This document shows positions 24,311 to 31,864 of a stretch of 42,015 bases of DNA, piece by piece. A program made the position numbers and the translations under genes. The notes under the pieces are model-generated. The model was not told the DNA's origin, made no database searches, and saw only the letters and a program-made list of their open reading frames with translations. The stretch covers positions 1,250 to 43,264 of the forward strand of contig DDUN01000001.1 in NCBI GenBank assembly GCA_002344825.1, given 5' to 3'. This DNA is from Candidatus Multiplicimicrobium inquinatum. GTDB lineage: Bacteria; Omnitrophota; Omnitrophia; Omnitrophales; Aquincolibacteriaceae. The stretch's first letter is position 1. Every line of letters starts with the position of its first letter.

Positions 24311-25990
24311 ATGAGATGGTCTAAAACGTTGATTCCCAGTTTGCGCGATGTTCCCAAAGACGCGGAAGCGGCCAGCCATAAGCTGGGTTTGCGCGCGGGA
24401 TTGGTACGCCAATCTTCGAGCGGTGTTTACATGTACTTGCCGCTGGGTTTTCGCGTGCTGAATAAAATCGTGAATATTGTACGCGATGAAATGAATCGCG
24501 CCGGAGCCAATGAAGTTTTATTGCCGGCTTTGACGCCCGCGGATTTATGGAAGCAAACCGGTCGTTATGACAAATTGGGTGCGGATAAAATTTCATTTAA
24601 AAACCGCGCTGACTTTGAATTTGTTTTAGGGCCAACTCACGAAGAGGTTATTACGAGTTTGGTGGCGGGAAACATCCAATCTTTCCGCAATCTTCCGATC
24701 AATCTTTTTCAGATTCAAACCAAGTTTCGCGATGAAGCGCGTCCGCGTTTCGGTGTCATCCGCACCAAAGAATTTATTATGAAAGACGCATACAGTTTTC
24801 ATTTAGAGAGCGAAGGTTTGGACAAGGAATATCAAAATATGGCCGACACTTACGCGCGTATTTTTTCGCGTTGCGGCTTAGATTTTCGCATTGTGACCGC
24901 GGATTCGGGCATGATGGGCGGAAGCATGAGTCAGGAGTTTATGGTGATCTGCCCTTATGGCGAAGACCGTATCGCGTTTTCAAAAGGCAGTTATTTGGCG
25001 AGCGTGGAAGTGGCGAAGCGCGCCAATCCGAATTTAACAACGCCTGCTTCCAAATCATCTGCGTATGAAGCTTTTGATACGCCGAATTTACGGACGATTG
25101 AAGAGCTTTCACATCGTTATAAATTGAAGCCTGCCGAAATGGTGAAAACGCTGATTTATATGGCGGATGGTAAGCCTGTAGCGGGACTTGTGACGGGCGA
25201 CAGCGAATTGAATGAGCCGAAATTTCGCGGGCTTTTGGGCGTGAAAGAATTGCGCCAAGCGACGCCGCAAGAAGTTCAAGCTGCAACCAAAGCGCCGGTG
25301 GGTTTTGCCGGACCTGTAGGGTTAGAAATTCCGGTTTACGCGGATTGGGATATTCAGGGACTTGCTGATTTTGTGACAGGTGCGAATGAAAAAGATAAGC
25401 ATTTTAAAAATGTCTGTCTGATACGTGATTTTAAAGTGACGGCTTTCGGCGATTTACGAAATGTGAAAAACGGCGATCAAGCTTCGGACGGAACCGGCGC
25501 GCTTGAAATCGCGACGAGCATGGAAATTGGCCACATTTTTAAATTAGGAACTCGTTATACGGAAGCTTTAAATTGCCGTGTGTCCGATGAGAAGGGTGAA
25601 AGCAAAACCGTGATCATGGGTTGTTACGGCATCGGCGTGAATCGTATTTTGGCGGCGGCGATTGAACAGAACCATGATGAAAACGGTATCAAGTGGCCCG
25701 AAGCAATTGCGCCTTTTGATTATGCGGTTTTGACTTTGAATCAATCGGTACCGGAAGTCGTGAAAACGGCGGAAGATATTTATGCGCACCTTGTGAAGCA
25801 AGGCAAAGAAGTGCTTTATGATGACCGTGATGAACGCGCGGGCGTGAAGTTTAAAGACGCGGATTTGATCGGAACACCGTATCAAATTATTGTCGGCGAG
25901 CGCGGGCTGAAAGAAGGCAAGATTGAGATTAAATCGCGCCGCGACGGTTCCGCGAAAAGTGTATTGCTTGCCGATTTTCTTAAGTCGTAA
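24311..25990 (+). CDS. proS: Prolyl-tRNA synthetase (bacterial type)
   Basis: A 559-residue class II synthetase. The catalytic core starts with RQSSSGVYMYLPLGFRVLNK; the class II motif 2 region is FRDEARPRFGVIRTKEFIMKD split across the ATP site, and motif 3 is in GCYGIGVNRI. Between about residues 225 and 395 lies the INS editing domain that removes Ala-tRNA(Pro), and the C-terminal anticodon-binding domain ends at LLADFLKS. Length is typical for the prokaryote type, unlike the archaeal/eukaryotic type. GAGGTG precedes the ATG. It lies 43 bp after rseP, with no clear terminator between. Confidence 0.96.
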   Translation: MRWSKTLIPSLRDVPKDAEAASHKLGLRAGLVRQSSSGVYMYLPLGFRVLNKIVNIVRDEMNRAGANEVLLPALTPADLWKQTGRYDKLGADKISFKNRADFEFVLGPTHEEVITSLVAGNIQSFRNLPINLFQIQTKFRDEARPRFGVIRTKEFIMKDAYSFHLESEGLDKEYQNMADTYARIFSRCGLDFRIVTADSGMMGGSMSQEFMVICPYGEDRIAFSKGSYLASVEVAKRANPNLTTPASKSSAYEAFDTPNLRTIEELSHRYKLKPAEMVKTLIYMADGKPVAGLVTGDSELNEPKFRGLLGVKELRQATPQEVQAATKAPVGFAGPVGLEIPVYADWDIQGLADFVTGANEKDKHFKNVCLIRDFKVTAFGDLRNVKNGDQASDGTGALEIATSMEIGHIFKLGTRYTEALNCRVSDEKGESKTVIMGCYGIGVNRILAAAIEQNHDENGIKWPEAIAPFDYAVLTLNQSVPEVVKTAEDIYAHLVKQGKEVLYDDRDERAGVKFKDADLIGTPYQIIVGERGLKEGKIEIKSRRDGSAKSVLLADFLKS

Positions 25991-26222
25991 GCATTTCTTT
26001 CAAAGCTGAGTTTGAGGCGGGCAGAGAAGCAAACTCTTGATCTGCTCAAACAGTTGCGTCCTGCGGCGCAAATCCGTCTCGTCCGAAATGCTTTTGAGAC
26101 GAGACACAGCGCTGAGTATTATTTTACAATGGTCTTCGCCATTGAAATTTAATTGAAGCGCTAGTCGCATCTCAAGATTTTTCTTCTCTGCAATCCGCGA
26201 CAGGAGAGGGAGAGGCTGTGAT
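25991..26222 (+). other. proS-dinB spacer with multiple nested stems, no gene
   Basis: No credible gene. AAGCATTTC, beginning in the proS stop codon, can pair with GAAATGCTT near 26094, enclosing GTTTGAG...CTGCTCAAAC and TTGCG...CGCAA hairpins. An alternative stem GTCTCGTC/GACGAGAC overlaps the closing helix, and CAATGG-TCTTCG-CCATTG follows. The layout may be a structured 3' untranslated region, a switch or a decayed repeat. The block CGCTGAG, hairpin, then TTGAAGCG loosely resembles the middle of tRNA-tail element B. Confidence 0.35.
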
Positions 26223-26256
26223 TTGAAAAACGCTTACGCGTTTTCAGTTTCTTTTT
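26223..26256 (+). terminator. Terminator-like hairpin just before dinB
   Basis: TGAAAAACGC pairs with GCGTTTTCA (one bulged A) around TTAC, followed by GTTTCTTTTT. It ends six bases before the dinB ATG, so it may close the proS transcript or control dinB. Confidence 0.65.
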
Positions 26257-26261
26257 AGTTT

Positions 26262-27371
26262 ATGACCCAAAAGCCCCAATCTTCATTTTTCAAGCATTGG
26301 CCCCGGAAAATTCTGCATATTGATATGGACGCGTTTTTCGCGGCGGTGGAACAACGTGATAATCCGGCTCTGCGCGGCAAGCCCGTGATTGTCGGCGGCG
26401 ATCCCAAAAGCCGCGGCGTAGTCAGCACTTGTTCGTATGAAGCGCGCAAATTTGGCGTTCGTTCCGCCATGTCCTCATCCCATGCCTTTCGGCTTTGTCC
26501 CGAAGGTATTTTTGTGCGCCCCAGTTTTAAAAAATATTCGGCTGCATCGGAGATGATTCATTCCATTTTTCATCATTACACTGATTTAGTGGAATCGGTT
26601 TCATTGGATGAAGCTTATTTAGATGTGGGTGTGAATAAGCTGAATTTGGATGATCCTGTCATGATTGCCAAACTGATTAAACAGCATATTCTTGGAGCAA
26701 CCAAGCTCACCGCTTCCGCGGGGATCAGCGTAAATTTATTTCTCGCGAAAGTCGCGTCTGATTTGGAGAAGCCCAATGGCCTGACTATTATCGGCCCTGA
26801 GAAAATTGAAAATTTAATGAAAAATTTACCGGTAAGAAAAATTCCGGGCGTGGGCCCCAAAACTGAAAAGCAACTTTTGGAACTAGGGCTTCAAACTTGC
26901 GGTGACATTCAAAAGACGGGCCTGAGAAAGTTAGTCTCGTTATTCGGCAATTCGGGTCCCTGGCTTTTGGCACGCGCGAAAGGCGAGGATGATCGGGAAG
27001 TGGAACCTTTCCATGAGCGAAAGCAAATCAGCGTTGAAACCACTTTCGAAAAGGACACGAAGGATTTAAGGCTTTTGCAGGCTACGCTTGAAGAGTTCTC
27101 CCGCGAAGTTTTTCACGATTTAGTACACAGTGAAAAGGAAGCTAAGACGATTACGCTGAAGGTGAAGTACTTCGACTTTGATCAAATTACCCGGTCCAAG
27201 ACATTGACCGCTCCCATTCAGTCCGCGGAGAAAATTGCTCAAACCGCCTTGGACCTACTTAAAACCAAAACGGAGGCGGGCAAAAAACTGATCCGCTTGG
27301 TGGGGCTGGGTGTCAGCGGGTTCTCTGAGCCCGAGCAAGCTAGCACCGGCCAGCTCGAGCTATTTAAATGA
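26262..27371 (+). CDS. dinB: DNA polymerase IV (Y-family translesion polymerase)
   Basis: A 369-residue error-prone polymerase. The metal-binding residues are visible in ILHIDMDAFFAAVEQ (Asp21) and SVSLDEAYLDV (Asp116, Glu117). ACSYEAR-like text appears as TCSYEARKFGVRSAMSS, and the little-finger domain spans about 240-350. The extreme C-terminus GQLELFK is a beta-clamp-binding motif (QLxLF). No ribosome site is seen before the ATG; a terminator-like hairpin ends six bases upstream, so initiation may be leaderless or the gene weakly expressed. No SOS box of a known type could be identified. Confidence 0.95.
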   Translation: MTQKPQSSFFKHWPRKILHIDMDAFFAAVEQRDNPALRGKPVIVGGDPKSRGVVSTCSYEARKFGVRSAMSSSHAFRLCPEGIFVRPSFKKYSAASEMIHSIFHHYTDLVESVSLDEAYLDVGVNKLNLDDPVMIAKLIKQHILGATKLTASAGISVNLFLAKVASDLEKPNGLTIIGPEKIENLMKNLPVRKIPGVGPKTEKQLLELGLQTCGDIQKTGLRKLVSLFGNSGPWLLARAKGEDDREVEPFHERKQISVETTFEKDTKDLRLLQATLEEFSREVFHDLVHSEKEAKTITLKVKYFDFDQITRSKTLTAPIQSAEKIAQTALDLLKTKTEAGKKLIRLVGLGVSGFSEPEQASTGQLELFK

Positions 27372-27413
27372 GCACACAACTTAAGGAATGAAGTGAGCTT
27401 AAGTTGTGTGTGC
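27371..27413 (+). repeat. 14-bp inverted repeat after dinB
   Basis: GCACACAACTTAAG pairs with CTTAAGTTGTGTGTGC across a 12-nt loop, starting at the dinB stop codon. There is no T run, so it is more likely an mRNA 3'-end stem than a classical terminator. Confidence 0.6.
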
Positions 27414-27420
27414 GAATTTA

Positions 27421-27452
27421 CACCGAGCGGCGTTTCGCCATTTAGCTCGGTG
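27421..27452 (+). repeat. Second hairpin in the dinB-leuC spacer
   Basis: CACCGAGC pairs with GCTCGGTG and encloses an inner GGCG-TTT-CGCC stem. It lies seven bases after the first hairpin and upstream of the likely leuC promoter. Confidence 0.55.
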
Positions 27453-27501
27453 CAGGTGAATTATGGTTAATCGTAGAAATGGCTTTATTCAAATACGTGG
27501 C

Positions 27502-27530
27502 TTTAAAAGCTGGCGATAGTCTGTTAAAAT
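27502..27530 (+). promoter_or_regulatory. Possible promoter of leuC (TTTAAA-17-TAAAAT)
   Basis: Hexamers at 27502-27507 and 27525-27530 with a 17-bp spacer give a start about 28 bp before the leuC ATG. The -35 matches consensus only in part. Confidence 0.35.
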
Positions 27531-27564
27531 ACCCCTTCTTCATAACGCATTATTCGAGGATTCA

Positions 27565-28965
27565 ATGGGCAAGACACTTTTTGACAAGATTTGGGATAGG
27601 CACTTAGTAAAAACCTTACCGAGCGGGGATTCGATCATTTATATCGATCGCCATTTAGTACATGAAGTGACCAGCGCGCAGGCCTTTGAAGGATTGCGTC
27701 TTTCCGGCCGTAAAGTCCGCCAGCCGAAGCTGACTTTTGCTACGATGGATCACAATATTCCGACCGATGATCGCTACAACATCAAAGATCCGATTGCTAA
27801 AGAGCAGGTGCAGACTTTACGCGATAACTGCAAAGAATTTGGCGTTCGCCTTTTTGATATCACAGGCGATGACCAGGGTGTGGTGCATATTATCGGGCCT
27901 GATTTGGGTATTACGCTTCCCGGTTTGACCATGGTTTGCGGTGACTCGCACACTTCCACTCATGGCGCATTCGGAACTTTTGCGATGGGGATTGGAACAT
28001 CGGAAGTGGAACATGTTTTGGCAACACAGACTCTTTTGCAAAATAAACCGAAAAACTTTCGTGTTGAATTCAAAGGTAAGTTGGGTAAAGGCGTTACAGC
28101 AAAAGATATGATTTTGAAGTTTATCGGCATTGTCGGAACCGCCGGGGCAACAGGCTATGTGCTTGAGTATTGCGGCGAAGCCGTGCGCGAACTTTCAATG
28201 GAAGGCCGCATGACGATGTGCAATATGAGTATTGAGGCCGGCGCGCGCGCGGGGCTCATCGCTCCCGACCAGAAAACTTTTGATTATATTCAAGCGAAAG
28301 ACCGTCAGTTTGCTCCGAAGGGCGCGGCTTTCGCGAAAGCGGTTGAAGATTGGAAAAAATTGAGCACCGATGCGGACGCCAAATATGACCGCGAGCTTGT
28401 GATTGATGCTTCCGAAATCGCGCCGCAGGTGACTTGGGGAACCAGTCCCGGTATGGTGACAGAAGTCACCGCCAAAGTTCCCGCTCCGGGAAGTTTACCC
28501 GGCTATTCGGCTGTTGATATTCAGCATGCATTGACTTATATGGGGCTCACGGCTGGGACACCGATGACCGAGATTAAAATTAATACTGTTTTTATCGGAA
28601 GCTGTACAAATGGACGCATTGAAGATTTGCGCGCGGCGGCAGAGTTTTTGAAAGGCCGTAAAGTTGCAGAAGGTGTTAAAGTTTTGGTTGTGCCCGGTTC
28701 CCAGCGCGTGAAGCACCAGGCTGAATCGGAAGGTTTGGATAAAATTTTTAAAGATGCCGGATGCCAATGGCGTGAGTCCGGATGCAGTATGTGCTTGGCG
28801 ATGAATCCCGACTATCTTCAGCCGGGGGAACGTTGCGCGTCCACATCCAATCGTAATTTTGAAGGCCGTCAAGGCAAGGGCGGCAGAACACATTTAGTTG
28901 GCCCCGCCATGGCTGCGGCGGCTGCTGTTGCCGGACATTTTGTCGATATTCGGAGTTGGAAATAA
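27565..28965 (+). CDS. leuC: 3-isopropylmalate dehydratase large subunit
   Basis: A 466-residue aconitase-family subunit of leucine synthesis that, with LeuD, converts 2-isopropylmalate to 3-isopropylmalate. The 4Fe-4S cysteines are in GSCTNGRIEDLRAA and in SGCSMCLAMNPD; the substrate region VCGDSHTSTHGAFG and the ending STSNRNFEGRQGKGGRTHLVGP are typical. The length matches the bacterial (E. coli-like) form rather than the short archaeal form. GAGGA precedes the ATG. leuD follows after 153 bp occupied by hairpin repeat R3. Confidence 0.97.
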   Translation: MGKTLFDKIWDRHLVKTLPSGDSIIYIDRHLVHEVTSAQAFEGLRLSGRKVRQPKLTFATMDHNIPTDDRYNIKDPIAKEQVQTLRDNCKEFGVRLFDITGDDQGVVHIIGPDLGITLPGLTMVCGDSHTSTHGAFGTFAMGIGTSEVEHVLATQTLLQNKPKNFRVEFKGKLGKGVTAKDMILKFIGIVGTAGATGYVLEYCGEAVRELSMEGRMTMCNMSIEAGARAGLIAPDQKTFDYIQAKDRQFAPKGAAFAKAVEDWKKLSTDADAKYDRELVIDASEIAPQVTWGTSPGMVTEVTAKVPAPGSLPGYSAVDIQHALTYMGLTAGTPMTEIKINTVFIGSCTNGRIEDLRAAAEFLKGRKVAEGVKVLVVPGSQRVKHQAESEGLDKIFKDAGCQWRESGCSMCLAMNPDYLQPGERCASTSNRNFEGRQGKGGRTHLVGPAMAAAAAVAGHFVDIRSWK

Positions 28966-29088
28966 AAATGTTGAAAAAGGTTCATCTGCAGCGTTACAAG
29001 CAGCACTTCCTCGTGCGGCGTATTGGCTACATACGCCTCCTCGGTCGTTTGCTTGCGCCTTGCATCTAAACCATTTTGAACATTTTTT
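28964..29088 (+). repeat. Dispersed hairpin repeat, copy R3
   Basis: A 125-bp quasi-palindrome beginning at the leuC stop codon. It has AAAAATGTT at the left and its complement AACATTTTT at the right, TTCATCTGC, CTTCCTCGTGCGG, apical stem GGCGTAT-TGGCTAC-ATACGCC and CGCCTTGCATCT. CAAGCA in the left arm is matched by its complement in the right arm. It separates leuC from leuD. Confidence 0.85.
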
Positions 29089-29118
29089 TATGGTAAAAAT
29101 TAGATAGGAAATATTTCA

Positions 29119-29751
29119 ATGGAACCCTTTAAAACTTTTCGCGGCATAGCCGCTCCGCTGGATCGCGCGAATGTGGATACCGATCAAATTATCGCGAAGC
29201 AATTTTTGAAATCAATTAAGCGTACGGGATTCGGGGAAAGCTTGTTTAATGATTGGCGTTTTCTTCCCGACGGAAAACCCGATGCTTCTTTTGTTTTGAA
29301 TGATCCCAAACTTAAAGGCGCTTCCATTTTGGTTGCGCGCAATAACTTTGGCTGCGGTTCGAGCCGCGAACATGCCGTCTGGGCCGTTGCTCAGTATGGA
29401 TTCAAAGCGGTGATTGCGCCTTCAATGGTCAACGGTGATTCAGTCGTGCCCGCGTTTGCGGATATTTTCCGTAACAATTGCTCCAAGAACGGCCTTTTGA
29501 CCGTTGAATTGAAGTCGGAAGAAGTTCAGCAGATTTTTGATGCCGCTAAGACTGCGGTGGTGGAACTAACTATGGATCTGGTGAATCAAAAAGTGGTTTT
29601 GCATGGGGCCGCGGATAAAACATTTTCATTTCAAATTGATTCCGCCGTCAAAGAGCGTCTCGTTAAAGGGTTGGATGATATCGGAACCACATTGCAAGAA
29701 TCGGCCTCTATTTCAGCTTTTGAACAAAAGCACGAAACTTATTTAGGATGA
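29119..29751 (+). CDS. leuD: 3-isopropylmalate dehydratase small subunit
   Basis: A 210-residue swivel-domain partner of LeuC. The signature ARNNFGCGSSREHAVWA lies near residue 75, and the N-terminus FRGIAAPLDRANVDTDQIIAKQFLK is typical of the bacterial small subunit. TAGGAAA lies about ten bases before the ATG. The stop codon overlaps the next gene by four bases (ATGA), so the heme-protein gene is in the same unit. Confidence 0.97.
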   Translation: MEPFKTFRGIAAPLDRANVDTDQIIAKQFLKSIKRTGFGESLFNDWRFLPDGKPDASFVLNDPKLKGASILVARNNFGCGSSREHAVWAVAQYGFKAVIAPSMVNGDSVVPAFADIFRNNCSKNGLLTVELKSEEVQQIFDAAKTAVVELTMDLVNQKVVLHGAADKTFSFQIDSAVKERLVKGLDDIGTTLQESASISAFEQKHETYLG

Positions 29752-30485
29752 CGGAGCAACCCCACGCCCCCTCATTCCAGGCTGAAGAAATTGACATTAA
29801 AGAGAAGGGTGCGCCCCTAAACGGTCAGCCGCAGGTTTCCACCAAACGCCTTTTTATTCAGTTGCAGGTTTTTACCGGTCTCAAAGATTTGAAGCCGATT
29901 CAGGATCTTCTTGAGCGTAATCGCATTCCTTCAGCCATTTATAAAGATGTCAATGATCCCAAGGGATTTGGAATTGTCATGATGGCGGAAGACCCGAACC
30001 ATTTTGCCGGAGCTTACCGCGATGTTTTAAATCACCCTGTTTTTGACGGGATTAAGCACCGCCGTGATATGACCATGTTTGGCCGCACTTATTCAACGGG
30101 ACGCGAGCAAAATTTAGAAGATTGGCTGCTTGCCAAGCCGAAAAAGAATATCCTAAATCCCGAGCATCATTGGGCGATTTGGTATCCTTTGCGCCGCCAT
30201 GGAGAGTTTGAAACTTTGACGCCTGCGGAGCAGGGGAAGATTATGGCGGAGCACGCTATCATCGGAATGTCCTATGGCAGAACGGATTTAGGACATGATG
30301 TTCGTCTTGCTTGTCATGGCTTGGATAAAAATGATCAAGAGTTCGTCATTGGAATTGTCGGCAAAGACCTTTTTCCGCTTTCGCACTTAATTCAGCGCAT
30401 GCGCCGTACCGTACAAACATCCAAATACATTGCCTCGCTTGGCCCTTTTTTTGTCGGCCGGACTTTCTGGCAGTCGCCGCTTTAA
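29748..30485 (+). CDS. Chlorite dismutase-family heme protein (HemQ-like)
   Basis: A 245-residue protein of the Cld/HemQ fold. HemQ decarboxylates coproheme to heme in the coproporphyrin-dependent pathway; true chlorite dismutases are close relatives. Evidence is the second-domain block with WYPLRRHGEFETLTPAEQ (Tyr146 aligns with the catalytic tyrosine of HemQ), MAEHAIIGMSYGR (His169 in the place of the heme ligand), LDKNDQEFVIGI and the final TSKYIASLGPFFVGR. The first 30 residues are extra and polar. The four-base overlap with leuD is unusual company, as no other heme gene is near. HemQ rather than chlorite detoxification is preferred, but the coproheme step is not proven. Confidence 0.75.
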   Translation: MTEQPHAPSFQAEEIDIKEKGAPLNGQPQVSTKRLFIQLQVFTGLKDLKPIQDLLERNRIPSAIYKDVNDPKGFGIVMMAEDPNHFAGAYRDVLNHPVFDGIKHRRDMTMFGRTYSTGREQNLEDWLLAKPKKNILNPEHHWAIWYPLRRHGEFETLTPAEQGKIMAEHAIIGMSYGRTDLGHDVRLACHGLDKNDQEFVIGIVGKDLFPLSHLIQRMRRTVQTSKYIASLGPFFVGRTFWQSPL

Positions 30486-30536
30486 ATAAAATTTTTACGG
30501 GTTGAAAGTGCGTCTCGTTTTGTGGAGAATGCCCTC

Positions 30537-30602
30537 ATGTCTTTTGATACCGAAGGTAAAGATGTTGCCCGTGACGCATTGGACTCAAAGCGGATTTCCT
30601 GA
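30537..30602 (+). CDS. Possible 21-codon leader frame before the GspE-like gene
   Basis: ATG at 30537 opens a 21-residue frame (MSFDTEGKDVARDALDSKRIS) whose TGA overlaps the next ATG by one base (TGATG). TGGAGAA lies about nine bases upstream. The next gene has no ribosome site of its own, so coupling through this frame is plausible. It has no recognisable family. Confidence 0.3.
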   Translation: MSFDTEGKDVARDALDSKRIS

Positions 30603-31858
30603 TGGAAGAAAACCAAAAAGGTACTCCGACCCTCATGATAAACCCTTCCCTGGTTCAAGATCTCCTGACAAAGGATTTGGAGCAGGTTATTTCTTCATTG
30701 TCCGCGGACTCTTCTGATTGGAAGGCGCTTTCTTTTCTTAAGAAAGCGTTAGATAGCCATGTTTCCGACATTCATATTGAACCCCATTCAGCTCAGCGTT
30801 TTTTATTGCGCCGGCGAATTGACGGCTATTTGCATGATATGGGGCGTGAAGATAGTTTTTTGGATCAAAATGCCGTTTTGATACTGAAGCAGTTATCTAA
30901 ACTTAGCCCGGCGGCAGCGCAAGTTCCGCAGCAAGGTCTTTTTTACGTTCAAAATCATTCCCGCTCGGTTCGTGTTGAGTTTTCAACTTTACCGCTGGTG
31001 AGCGGTGAAAAAATGGTGATCCGTTTTATTCCCGGAAAACTGGACGCGTTTAATCTGAGAATGCTCGGATTGACTCAAGAACAAAGTCTGATGATCGAAG
31101 AAAAAATTCAAAAACCTTACGGAATGATTTTTGTAACCGGACCGGCGCAAAGCGGGGTAACTTCCACAGTTTATTCCATTCTTAAACGCCGGATGTCGCC
31201 TAAAGTTAATATTTTGACTATCGAGGACCCGGTTGAGCAAGTAATTCACGGGATTAACCAAGTGCAGGTTTGTGCCGATATCGGACTAACTTGCGCGGCG
31301 GGATTGCGGGCTTTTTTACGCCAGGATCCGGATGTGATTTATTCCGGAGCTGAGCATGATGAAGAAACTCTTGGAATCTGTATTCGGGCAGCTTTAACCG
31401 GCAGACTGATTATCAGCTGTCTGCATGCCTGGGATGCCCCCTCGGCTTTAGCGCGTATTTTGGAGCTGGGTGGTCAAATACCGCATCTTTTGGCTGAAAG
31501 TTTAAATTTGATTGTTAATCAACGGTTGATTCGCCGCCTTTGTGTGAATTGTAAACAGCCGCACGAGCTGGATGATTCAGGCAGAAGAGATTTCGGAATT
31601 AGCGCTCCTGTGATTTACCGCGCTAATCCCGGCGGGTGTGAATCCTGCAGGGGAATGGGGTATCGGGGACAGACGGGTATTTTTGATGTCTTGTTCGTAG
31701 ATGACAACATTTGCTCGGCAATCCGGATGCGTGTGGATGGCGCGGAAATTAAAAAAATGGTGGAATTTCAACCCCGGCTTACGCTCTATCAGGCGGGCAT
31801 GGGCAAAGTGAATGAAGGCGTGACTTCGATTGAAGAAGTTTTGCGAGTTCAATTTTAA
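30602..31858 (+). CDS. GspE/PilB-like protein with degenerate ATPase motifs
   Basis: A 418-residue relative of type II secretion/type IV pilus assembly ATPases. The N2-domain start SDIHIEP, the Asp-box TIEDPVEQVIHGINQVQV, and the zinc pairs CVNC (314, 317) and CESC (346, 349) are all kept. The key ATPase residues are not: Walker A GPTGSGKTT reads GPAQSGVTS with Val186 for the lysine, Walker B MVGEIRD reads YSGAEHD with Ala250 for the catalytic glutamate, and the HTND box reads HAWD. It is likely a pseudo-ATPase, perhaps regulatory. A receiver-domain gene follows after 6 bp. No other gsp or pil gene is in the window. Confidence 0.88.
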   Translation: MEENQKGTPTLMINPSLVQDLLTKDLEQVISSLSADSSDWKALSFLKKALDSHVSDIHIEPHSAQRFLLRRRIDGYLHDMGREDSFLDQNAVLILKQLSKLSPAAAQVPQQGLFYVQNHSRSVRVEFSTLPLVSGEKMVIRFIPGKLDAFNLRMLGLTQEQSLMIEEKIQKPYGMIFVTGPAQSGVTSTVYSILKRRMSPKVNILTIEDPVEQVIHGINQVQVCADIGLTCAAGLRAFLRQDPDVIYSGAEHDEETLGICIRAALTGRLIISCLHAWDAPSALARILELGGQIPHLLAESLNLIVNQRLIRRLCVNCKQPHELDDSGRRDFGISAPVIYRANPGGCESCRGMGYRGQTGIFDVLFVDDNICSAIRMRVDGAEIKKMVEFQPRLTLYQAGMGKVNEGVTSIEEVLRVQF

Positions 31859-31864
31859 AATTTT

